Virus record (IMG/VR): IMGVR_UViG_3300023184_009656
Location: 1 to 60,878 of that record
From: a virus
Strand: one strand, 5' to 3'
Length of the DNA stretch: 60,878 nucleotides
The first letter of the stretch is position 1; every line of letters begins with the position of its first letter. Of this stretch, positions 54,307-60,878 are shown in pieces. Made by a program: the position numbers and the translations under genes. Below the pieces are notes generated by a model, which was given only the letters and a program-made list of their open reading frames with translations, searched no databases and was not told where the DNA came from.

Positions 54307-55250
54307 TCTAAAAAGTCATCATCTTTAGATACTGATTTATTATTAAATTTGGGGCATCCTTCGTATTTTCTTGTTTCTACTTTAAATCCTTTAATGTCTT
54401 TAAAATTATTTTGTAAACTAGTTTCTACTATTTGGTCTTTATCATTTACTTTTACATAATATTCATAAGGATCTTTATATGGGCATTTCCACCCACCAAC
54501 TTGACACATCCATTTATTCTTAATATTATCTATTGCAAAATTTGCTTGTGCTGAATTTTCATCAAAATTATTAACATATTCATTTATATGTTGTAGATAA
54601 TGCTCGAATCCTTTAAGTTGATTATCATCAAATGTCAATTCTTGTATTGGTTGTTTTGGAAATCTTAAAAACAAGAATTTAACAATAGGTTTCAACTTGG
54701 GCCATAATTTTTTACTAGCAAGACTATACATCATCGCTTGAATATTAGCTTCAAGGTCATCACCCCTAAACTTGTATTTGGAGCTTTTATAGTCAATTAT
54801 ATGCATTTCTTTTTTGATTTTAATAGGCTTATCTATAAAACCCTTAATATGATATTTTGGTTCTTCATTAACTATATCAAATGCATATTCTGGTTTAACT
54901 ATTTCCCCACCTTCTCCAAAGAAATCATTTTTAAGGCCAACTAGAATCATATCATTTAATAGTTTATAATTGTCTTCTTTAAGTTCAACTTTTTTAGCAA
55001 GTCTCTTAACTAATCTTGCAATAGCTTTATCGCCATCTATTGAGTTTTTCTTAATAACTCTTTTGTAATTTTTAAGGTGTCTTTTATTTAAAAGTAATTC
55101 GAAAATCTTATGACAGATTGTACCTCTTAAAGCTCCATCGTTTTGAGATTGTGGAACTTTAGCATGATAATTAAGCCAATAAACCCAAGAACAAGTTTCA
55201 AGAGTTTTAATTCTAGATGCTGATAATGTTTTTAAAGATTGTTTTTCCAT
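54303..55250 (-). CDS. PD-(D/E)XK nuclease, RecB/Cas4-like
   Basis: A 315-residue nuclease. An L-R-G-T-I-C-H motif (H47) precedes the active-site D140 in I-K-G-F-I-D and the D153-x-K155 motif (I-I-D-Y-K), with a downstream Q-A-M-M-Y helix (Q171). Four Cys at 20, 249, 256 and 299 are spaced like the split iron-sulfur cluster of AddB/Cas4-type nucleases. It probably trims DNA ends for recombination or processes replication intermediates. It overlaps the primase gene by 19 bases. No adjacent CRISPR genes exist, so a Cas4 role is not implied. Confidence 0.8.
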   Translation of the reverse strand: MEKQSLKTLSASRIKTLETCSWVYWLNYHAKVPQSQNDGALRGTICHKIFELLLNKRHLKNYKRVIKKNSIDGDKAIARLVKRLAKKVELKEDNYKLLNDMILVGLKNDFFGEGGEIVKPEYAFDIVNEEPKYHIKGFIDKPIKIKKEMHIIDYKSSKYKFRGDDLEANIQAMMYSLASKKLWPKLKPIVKFLFLRFPKQPIQELTFDDNQLKGFEHYLQHINEYVNNFDENSAQANFAIDNIKNKWMCQVGGWKCPYKDPYEYYVKVNDKDQIVETSLQNNFKDIKGFKVETRKYEGCPKFNNKSVSKDDDFLD

Positions 55251-56137
55251 TGTAATATTTCTTTTTTATTCATTTCTCCAAAATCTTTCTTAGTTGGAAG
55301 TTGAATTGAGAGTTGTCTTGAGTCAAAATATCTTAATAATTTATTCATGCCTTTTTCGCAAGCTTCATTTCCAGCGTTATTTTTCTGTGAATCATTATTA
55401 AATGATATATAAATTTTATTAGGATCAATTTTAAGTAAGAGGTTTAATATTGAAATACTTATTTCTAATCCAAAAGTTACAATAGTATTTTTTACTCCAG
55501 CTTGATAAAGAGACAAGCAATCTCCGATGCTTTCAATTAAGAAAACCTCTTTAGTTTCTTTTATTTGCTCTAAGTTTAAAAACATTGGATAGCACCATGA
55601 GCTTTTGTCTCCTAAATGTTTCCATTTGATCTTGCTTTTATTTGTAATATCTCTGCCAGAAAATCCTGTGATTTCATTTTTGCTATTAAATATTGGGAAT
55701 ACGTATCTGTCTTTCATTTTGCCAGCACTAGCAATTCCACCTTGAAATTCTTTTATTACTTGTTCTTCTACTCCTCTATTAATCCAGTAGTCATGATTTT
55801 TATTTAATTTTAAAAGAAGATCTTTATCAAATGTTTTCTTCTCTTTCATTTTAGGTTTTTCATCTTTATTTACTACATGTTGAAAGTTATTATTCTTTAA
55901 CCAGATTTTAGCTTGTTCTTCGGTTTCAAGTTTCAAGCTCATCTTAACTAAAGAGTTAAAATCTCCACTAATATTTTCTTTGAAATCTACCCAAAATCCA
56001 GAATCTTTATAAATTCTTAATACAGTATCATTATCACTATCTCTATAAATAGGTTTAGTTCGATATTCTCTACCAAAGTCTTTTAGAGAATATCCCATGC
56101 TGGTTAATATTTGATGAATATTTACTCCTGTTTCCAC
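55232..56137 (-). CDS. DnaG-like primase with altered Toprim and no zinc cysteines
   Basis: A 301-residue primase. The GTG start is supported by a CGGAGG Shine-Dalgarno 7 bases upstream. Residues about 20-65 resemble a CHC2 zinc-binding domain fold but hold no Cys. Residues 144-163 (R-Y-V-F-P-I-F and G-F-S-G-R-D-I) match the DnaG catalytic N-terminal subdomain. The Toprim is V-F-L-I-E-S-I-G-D (E202, D206) and a final I-S-F-N-N-D (D249) in place of the usual D-x-D, so the first Asp is Asn. There is no C-terminal helicase-binding domain. It should make RNA primers with the DnaB encoded two genes upstream. Confidence 0.82.
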   Translation of the reverse strand: METGVNIHQILTSMGYSLKDFGREYRTKPIYRDSDNDTVLRIYKDSGFWVDFKENISGDFNSLVKMSLKLETEEQAKIWLKNNNFQHVVNKDEKPKMKEKKTFDKDLLLKLNKNHDYWINRGVEEQVIKEFQGGIASAGKMKDRYVFPIFNSKNEITGFSGRDITNKSKIKWKHLGDKSSWCYPMFLNLEQIKETKEVFLIESIGDCLSLYQAGVKNTIVTFGLEISISILNLLLKIDPNKIYISFNNDSQKNNAGNEACEKGMNKLLRYFDSRQLSIQLPTKKDFGEMNKKEILQWKNNL

Positions 56138-56781
56138 TCTAAAGCCTCCGATATAGTTGGGAATTGTTCCATAAAAATCTTTTTACAATCTTCTGCAATT
56201 AGTCTATGTTCTTTTTGAGTGTTCTTTTCTGTTCTAAGATCAAGATAATGAATCCAGCTTCTTAAAGAGCCTTTCATATACATTGTGGTTTGAGTTGTCA
56301 ATGGTAATACCATTCTGGCTACTTCTTTAGCTATTCCAGATTGAATCATAAGATCATAACAATCTTGGGCCATAGCTAAACTTTCCATCATAAAAGTAGT
56401 TACGTTGTCATATTGTGGATGATCTTTGGGAATTAACTCTTCTCCAACTTGTCTATTTTTATCACCCTGCATTCTAAGTTCGATATCCTCAAATTCATTT
56501 GCTGCGCTATATCTTTGACTAAATTCTTGAAATGAAAAAGAGCGATGCCTTAATATCTGCGCTGCAATTGCTCTACTAGTTTTTATCTCTACTGTTAAGT
56601 CCACCATTTCAAATGGACTCCAATGTTTATGTTTAATTAGAAATTTTAAAAGTTTTGGAGCGGTTTCTGTATTTATTTGATTAGATGGATTACTGACTCT
56701 TGCACAATAAGCTACTAAATCCTCTGCGTTATAGACTTCTTCTACTTCTGGTTTAGTAATTGATATTAATTTGACGCTCAT
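56122..56781 (-). CDS. thyX: Flavin-dependent thymidylate synthase
   Basis: A 219-residue ThyX. It contains the signature R-H-R-x(7)-S (R78, H79, R80, S88) within a FAD/dUMP-binding helix, plus H-W-S-P-F-E-M and a later M-Y-M-K-G-S-L-R-S-W-I-H-Y-L segment typical of the family. It makes dTMP from dUMP using methylene-tetrahydrofolate, NADPH and FAD, supplying thymidine for AT-rich phage DNA. It overlaps DnaB by ATGA and the primase by 16 bases, so it is in the replication operon. All key residues are present; high confidence. Confidence 0.95.
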   Translation of the reverse strand: MSVKLISITKPEVEEVYNAEDLVAYCARVSNPSNQINTETAPKLLKFLIKHKHWSPFEMVDLTVEIKTSRAIAAQILRHRSFSFQEFSQRYSAANEFEDIELRMQGDKNRQVGEELIPKDHPQYDNVTTFMMESLAMAQDCYDLMIQSGIAKEVARMVLPLTTQTTMYMKGSLRSWIHYLDLRTEKNTQKEHRLIAEDCKKIFMEQFPTISEALEWKQE

Positions 56782-58262
56782 AGTAATTCTCCATCATTTT
56801 GATTTTGATCATTTAATTCGTATTGCTCTCTTTGTCTAGCTGCAATTTCTACTAATGAACCATGTTCTGTGATATTGAAATTTTCTACTCTATAGTTAAG
56901 ATAATTTTGAGCCCATGTTTCTTTACCAGTACAATCTAATCTGCGAACAATATCTTGGTGTCCAGCTGCATCTTTACCTTGGAATCGAGTTTTGGTTGGA
57001 ATTAATTTATGAGTTCCAAATTGTGGAGTATCTAAAGCTAATTCATCAACTGTTTTTCTTCTGAAGATTGCAACAAATGAAGCGAACCATTGCAATCTAT
57101 CTGATAATGAAATTGCAGAAGCATCGTCTGTAACATCTGCACCTTTTCGGTTAAAAGATTCTCCGCTTCGATTTAATTGCATCGCTGTGATAATTGGTGC
57201 TTGTAATTCTTCTGAAATTCTTTTTAGCTTATCAATCTTATCTCCAATGGCTTGATGTTCTGCCCAGTTTTGACCAACCTTTTCTCCAGTTAATTTAATA
57301 TAATCATAAGCAATTACTGCTTGGTTTCCTCTTCCAACATGAGAAAGATGCCATCTACGAATCATTGAGCAAATTTGATCTATGTTTTTACTACCAACGT
57401 GATAATGATGATATTGATAATTTTTAATTAATGGCCATGCTGATCTAACTTTTACTACCATTTCTTCATTCTTACGCCAATTACCAGTTTCCAAGTACCA
57501 AACTGGAACACCAGTTAATGAAGATATCATTCTAAATCTAATATCTATTGCTTGCATTTCTGTATCTAAAATTAATGCTTTGACTTTGTTCTTTGGATTG
57601 ATTGATGTTTTAAAACACATGTCATTAATCCAAGTACTTTTCCCTTGGCCTGGACGACTTACAATTGCGTAGATATTTCCATTCTTTAAACCACCATACA
57701 TTCTGTTAAATTCTGGATATGGAGTTATTAACCCAGTTTCTTCTTTTGGTGAATTTCCAATTTCTTCAATGATATCTTCTGCATCTTGAAAAAGATTAAC
57801 TGGTAAATCATTTGTTGTATAAGCAGATATTTTCCCATTATACATGGCATCTGCATCTGCTAAAATTTGATCTATAGATAATTCACTATTTTTCGAAACA
57901 TGAGTTTTAATTTTATCTGCCGTATCAAGTATTTCTCTACGAATTCTTAATTTTAATAATTCTTTGCAAGCTTCTACTGTTGCTTTTTCTGTGATTTGTG
58001 AAAAAGAAAGATTATCAATATAGTCATAAATATTAATATCATCTTTAAAAGAAATACCTAAGTTTTTAATTTTTTCTGCTAATAATACTTTATCAACAGT
58101 TTCGCCTTTGTGTTTTATATTCTTATAAACAGCATATATTGTGGAATGCACATCATTATAGAAATCATTTTCAGAAATAAAGGTATCAATATCTGCAAAA
58201 AGATTTTGATACTTAATTAAACCGCTTAATACATGTCGTTCAATCTGAACAGAATAAATCAT
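56778..58262 (-). CDS. dnaB: DnaB-type replicative helicase
   Basis: A 494-residue helicase. Residues 1-150 match the DnaB N-terminal helical domain. The RecA-like ATPase has Walker A at 202-210 (S-R-P-G-Q-G-K-S-T), Walker B at 315-320 (A-V-I-A-Y-D), and a C-terminal Q-L-N-R motif with an arginine finger region. It unwinds DNA at the fork as a hexamer and recruits the primase. The gene starts an operon with thyX, primase and nuclease under its own sigma70 promoter (TTGACT, 17 bases, TATCAT). Confidence 0.94.
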   Translation of the reverse strand: MIYSVQIERHVLSGLIKYQNLFADIDTFISENDFYNDVHSTIYAVYKNIKHKGETVDKVLLAEKIKNLGISFKDDINIYDYIDNLSFSQITEKATVEACKELLKLRIRREILDTADKIKTHVSKNSELSIDQILADADAMYNGKISAYTTNDLPVNLFQDAEDIIEEIGNSPKEETGLITPYPEFNRMYGGLKNGNIYAIVSRPGQGKSTWINDMCFKTSINPKNKVKALILDTEMQAIDIRFRMISSLTGVPVWYLETGNWRKNEEMVVKVRSAWPLIKNYQYHHYHVGSKNIDQICSMIRRWHLSHVGRGNQAVIAYDYIKLTGEKVGQNWAEHQAIGDKIDKLKRISEELQAPIITAMQLNRSGESFNRKGADVTDDASAISLSDRLQWFASFVAIFRRKTVDELALDTPQFGTHKLIPTKTRFQGKDAAGHQDIVRRLDCTGKETWAQNYLNYRVENFNITEHGSLVEIAARQREQYELNDQNQNDGELL

Positions 58263-58269
58263 TCTATAT

Positions 58270-58298
58270 ATGATACTACGTTAAAAATTAAAAGTCAA
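58270..58298 (-). promoter_or_regulatory. Sigma70 promoter for the dnaB operon
   Basis: TTGACT (58293-58298), 17 bases, TATCAT (58270-58275) on the - strand, 7 bases before the dnaB ATG. Confidence 0.7.
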
Positions 58299-58308
58299 GT
58301 AAAGTATT

Positions 58309-58608
58309 TTATTCTTCAGTATCTTCTGCATCATCTTCACTGTCGAAATCATTATTATTTCTATTATTTTTATCTGATTGTTCTATTATAGCATCTGCTG
58401 TTGCATCCATATTCATTTGATCTACAGTACTGCTCCAAGAACCCAAATAATATAAAAGAGCCATTGCGTTCATTTGATTATCAAATTTTGTAAATACTTG
58501 TGGATCGCCTTTAGAATTAAAATTAAATAGAATATATCCACCAAAACTACATTCATCGAGTTGCTTTAGCAAATTATTAGGAAAATTAAATTTCTTTTTA
58601 TTCGTCAC
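58309..58608 (-). CDS. Small acidic hypothetical protein
   Basis: A 99-residue protein with a basic N-terminus (TNKKKFNFPNNLLKQ), a beta-like middle (GGYILFNFNSKGDPQVF) and a highly acidic C-terminal tail (DFDSEDDAEDTEE). The start is GTG; no in-frame ATG lies nearby. The gap upstream holds the AGTGTAA element 8 bases from the GTG, with no Shine-Dalgarno, the same arrangement as at 4800. Acidic tails of this type are common in DNA mimics and SSB-like proteins. Function unknown; it may be expressed with late genes although it lies in the early block. Confidence 0.65.
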   Translation of the reverse strand: MTNKKKFNFPNNLLKQLDECSFGGYILFNFNSKGDPQVFTKFDNQMNAMALLYYLGSWSSTVDQMNMDATADAIIEQSDKNNRNNNDFDSEDDAEDTEE

Positions 58609-58616
58609 CGAATATT

Positions 58617-58623
58617 TTACACT
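58617..58623 (-). promoter_or_regulatory. AGTGTAA element on the - strand
   Basis: AGTGTAA followed by AATATTCG lies just before the GTG of the 58309-58608 gene. No sigma70 boxes were found here, unlike other - strand leaders. Confidence 0.45.
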
Positions 58624-58641
58624 AAAAATTGAAATTTTATT

Positions 58642-59289
58642 TTATTTTTTGAAAGCAACCGCCATCCCACAATCTGCTCTATCATTTTCAAAATATTTTT
58701 TAATGTCATATAGATTTTTATCAATGGCTTCCAATAAAATAGATGGCCCTGGATGATAATTCGTATCGTGAAAAATCACTATTCCATCATCAGCTAGTAA
58801 ATCTGTATATTTCCAATCATTTATAATTGTATTTAGAGAATGCCAGCCATCAATAAAAAATATTGATATTTTGTCTATACCTATTTCATGCATATAAGCC
58901 CTTACTCTTTCTTGGTCAAAAGAGTTGGCTTGTATTGTGTAAATATTATTTTCTTGATTATTTAAGAAGGTTTTACTCTCTAAATCTATACCTAAATATT
59001 TTGAATTTTTTGGTTTATGATTAAGCATTGCGCGAGTAAAAGAATTTTGTCCATTTCTATGAACTCCAATTTCAACTATATGATGTTTTGCATATTTTTT
59101 GGTAAGTTCCTCAGTAAGAAAAAAATTTGATGGAGATACTTCTATTGCAAAACCGTGGCTAAATGGTAATTGATCTTCATCATTTCCTTTTGGACCAAAA
59201 TTTGTTATTTGAGGTATAAATTTAAGACCTTTTATATTAGATTCATTTTCTTGAATATGAACTTCTGCAGAATTTATATTTAATATCAT
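58642..59289 (-). CDS. Class I SAM-dependent methyltransferase
   Basis: A 215-residue protein of the Methyltransf_24 type. Motif I is V-E-I-G-V-H-R-N-G at 72-80, an acidic residue ends the second strand in L-G-I-D (about 99-102), and F-F-I-D-G-W-H-S (D147, H150) and F-H-D-T (173-176) are typical of the family. Methyltransferases of this group modify sugars or small molecules rather than DNA, so it may act on the glycan made by the phage glycosyltransferases; this link is inference. A perfect consensus promoter precedes it. Confidence 0.75.
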   Translation of the reverse strand: MILNINSAEVHIQENESNIKGLKFIPQITNFGPKGNDEDQLPFSHGFAIEVSPSNFFLTEELTKKYAKHHIVEIGVHRNGQNSFTRAMLNHKPKNSKYLGIDLESKTFLNNQENNIYTIQANSFDQERVRAYMHEIGIDKISIFFIDGWHSLNTIINDWKYTDLLADDGIVIFHDTNYHPGPSILLEAIDKNLYDIKKYFENDRADCGMAVAFKK

Positions 59290-59310
59290 ATATTTTTCCT
59301 TATTTAATAT

Positions 59311-59339
59311 ATTATAATCTTATATAATTATAATGTCAA
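59311..59339 (-). promoter_or_regulatory. Perfect sigma70 promoter for the methyltransferase
   Basis: TTGACA (59334-59339), 17 bases, TATAAT (59311-59316) on the - strand; AAGGAAAA follows as Shine-Dalgarno before the ATG at 59289. The -35 lies within the end of the upstream nuclease gene. Confidence 0.82.
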
Positions 59340-59739
59340 ATTTTTTTTCTATATATTCTGGTGATAAAACCTTTAAATCAGATTCATATAATTCTAAGAA
59401 TTTAAATTCATTCATTTCTAACCATTTTTCTTTTTTTACATCTCTTTTTATACTTTGAAGATATTTTAATCTAGAATTATCATGGAAGAATTTGTTAAAT
59501 GATTCATGTTGATCGCCTTGTATCTCAACGGCTATCTTTTTTGTTGCATTTAATATATCAACTTTAAGCATGGAACCATAGACTGGAAACTCTTCATAAA
59601 CGATATGGTTTTTCCAATAAGGATAAAAAAATTGTTTAAACTTAAACTGTAATTTACTACGGCTTTTACCTTCCCAATCTATTAAGTATTTTCTTACATT
59701 TTTATTAACGAGCCTGCCGTTAATATTTAATAGTCTCAT
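59320..59739 (-). CDS. Putative PD-(D/E)XK endonuclease
   Basis: A 139-residue basic protein. Residues 59-76 carry L-K-V-D-I-L followed by A-V-E-I-Q-G-D-Q-H, where D61 and E72-x-Q74 fit a PD-(D/E)XK active site of the Vsr/DUF559-like group. The C-terminal region has a Lys-rich helix and F-K-F-L-E-L. It may be a recombination endonuclease, a Holliday-junction resolvase or a free-standing homing-type nuclease. It overlaps the RecA-like gene by ATGA, favouring a recombination role. The nuclease call rests on a short motif. Confidence 0.6.
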   Translation of the reverse strand: MRLLNINGRLVNKNVRKYLIDWEGKSRSKLQFKFKQFFYPYWKNHIVYEEFPVYGSMLKVDILNATKKIAVEIQGDQHESFNKFFHDNSRLKYLQSIKRDVKKEKWLEMNEFKFLELYESDLKVLSPEYIEKKFDIIII

Positions 59740-60878
59740 GAAGCCAAAGTATTGATAAATTTACTATAAAAATAATCTACAATTGGTTTATTTTCTTCAA
59801 GATAGGATCTTAGATTATCAATGCCTTGATGTTGCTTTTTAAGCTCAAGATTTTGATTTTTAAGTTCATCAATAATCTCATCTGAGAATGTTACCCATGC
59901 GCCTTTTGCTGTTGCAAATTCCCAAGCAAGTATTTGATCAATAACTTCATACTCTCTCCAAACAGAAGATCCATCTTTGCGACCATATTTGATTGGATAT
60001 TGAATCTTGGAATTTGTGGATTCATTGGTTGACTTTTTGATTACAATTTTAACATTATGACCAATAATTTTATTCTTTACTGAGTCATATTTATCATTTG
60101 GTTTTTCAAGAATAAGATCTTTGTTGAACTTTGGTTCAAATTCAAGAATCCAATTAGCAAAATGCAATAAAGCATTTCCACCAGTAGCGGTAGTTTGACG
60201 AATATCTTTATTCGCAGCATAAGGATCAAGTTTAATATCAGATCGTACTTGACTAATAAAGATTGCCATATGACCACGCTTAGAGAGGGCTAGAGAAATC
60301 TTCTTCATTAACATGGATGAGATAACTGCTCCACCAGCAACCTTTGTTGCTTCAGTCATGCTCTTTTGAGAATCACCTTTAGTCATCAATCCGTCAACTG
60401 AATCAAGAACAAATATATATCTCTTATTCTCATCATTTGATTGAATAAGGTCTTTCATTAATTCTGAAACAGTTTCAAAGATATTACATTCAAATACAAA
60501 GCAAGTTCCATCAACCCATTCTTTAGGATCAGTTACAAACTTAATTCCAGAACGCTCTTTGATTTCTTTGCTTAATCTTCCTTCAGCCTTGAAAAGTAAA
60601 GCTCTAGAGTTTTCTACTGATTTAAGAAAGTTCTTTGTTACTTCAAGTGCTTCTGAGGTTTTACCACCCTCATTCATTCCAATAAATCTATGCAACCCTG
60701 GGCATAAACCACCGCTTGTGGCTATATCCAGGTTTAAGCTACCAGTAGATACTTTATAATAAATTTCATCTTCGAAATTATAATGATCTTCTTTGTTGTC
60801 TTTTAAAAATGATAATAATCTATCTGATGCACTTGGACCAGATGATTCAACGACTTCTTCTTTAGGTTTTCTTGCCAT
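59736..60878 (-). CDS. RecA-like recombinase
   Basis: A 380-residue RecA/UvsX-type protein. Walker A is G-M-N-E-G-G-K-T at 67-74, preceded by S-T-G-S-L-N-L-D-I-A, and Walker B is Y-I-F-V-L-D-S at 154-160. A G-G-N-A-L-L-H-F-A segment corresponds to the RecA L2/loop region. The ATG coincides with the right window edge; an upstream extension cannot be excluded. It catalyses strand exchange in phage recombination and repair. It lies in an operon with the downstream nuclease. Confidence 0.88.
   Translation of the reverse strand: MARKPKEEVVESSGPSASDRLLSFLKDNKEDHYNFEDEIYYKVSTGSLNLDIATSGGLCPGLHRFIGMNEGGKTSEALEVTKNFLKSVENSRALLFKAEGRLSKEIKERSGIKFVTDPKEWVDGTCFVFECNIFETVSELMKDLIQSNDENKRYIFVLDSVDGLMTKGDSQKSMTEATKVAGGAVISSMLMKKISLALSKRGHMAIFISQVRSDIKLDPYAANKDIRQTTATGGNALLHFANWILEFEPKFNKDLILEKPNDKYDSVKNKIIGHNVKIVIKKSTNESTNSKIQYPIKYGRKDGSSVWREYEVIDQILAWEFATAKGAWVTFSDEIIDELKNQNLELKKQHQGIDNLRSYLEENKPIVDYFYSKFINTLAS

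Overview
The window is part of a tailed bacteriophage (Caudoviricetes) genome with a strongly AT-rich composition. Two convergent blocks fill it almost without gaps. Positions 1-44449 are read on the + strand and encode virion genes: tail fibre, neck/connector, tail tube, tape measure, and tail tip/baseplate with large adhesion proteins. Positions 44453-60878 are read on the - strand and encode replication and recombination genes, ThyX, nucleases, a methyltransferase and glycosyltransferases. No tRNA, CRISPR array, integrase or insertion sequence was seen. No gap between genes exceeds about 75 bases. The tail module has one tube protein and no recognisable sheath, so a long non-contractile tail is likeliest; a sheath gene outside the window is not excluded. 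The 1754-residue tape measure would fit a tail of roughly 250 nm by the usual 1.5 Angstrom per residue rule.

Virion block. A fibre gene enters from the left edge. It is followed by a small-gene neck module (4800-7209), the tail tube gene (7269-8084), two apparently paralogous chaperone-position genes (8627-10377), the tape measure (10418-15682) and two tail-tip proteins (15686-18906). The rest is a long series of large Asn/Ser/Thr/Gly-rich proteins (18903-44449). These carry LamG-like, RCC1-like and FG-GAP beta-propeller repeats, polyserine and Ser-Pro linkers, cysteine-rich modules and an EF-hand-like loop. They are probably the tail tip, baseplate and host-binding apparatus.

Replication block, in transcription order from the right edge. 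A RecA-like recombinase, a PD-(D/E)XK-like nuclease, a methyltransferase, a small acidic protein, DnaB helicase, ThyX, a DnaG-like primase and a RecB/Cas4-like nuclease come first. Next is a DNA polymerase III alpha encoded in pieces: a free-standing PHP domain, an unknown protein, a DnaQ-type exonuclease, a small protein and the polymerase core. An SSB-like protein, a glycosyltransferase cassette and a putative annealing protein complete the block. The cassette looks like a GT9 enzyme whose two Rossmann halves lie on different genes with a GT-A gene between them.

Regulation. Five - strand leaders hold near-perfect sigma70 promoters, each with an exact 17-base spacer (TTGACA/TATAAT type). The + strand gaps, and one - strand gap, instead share the element AGTGTAA(T/A). 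The simplest reading is an early, host-sigma70 programme for replication and a separate late programme for the virion genes. The classical sigma70 boxes argue against a Bacteroidota host; nothing else in the window fixes the host.
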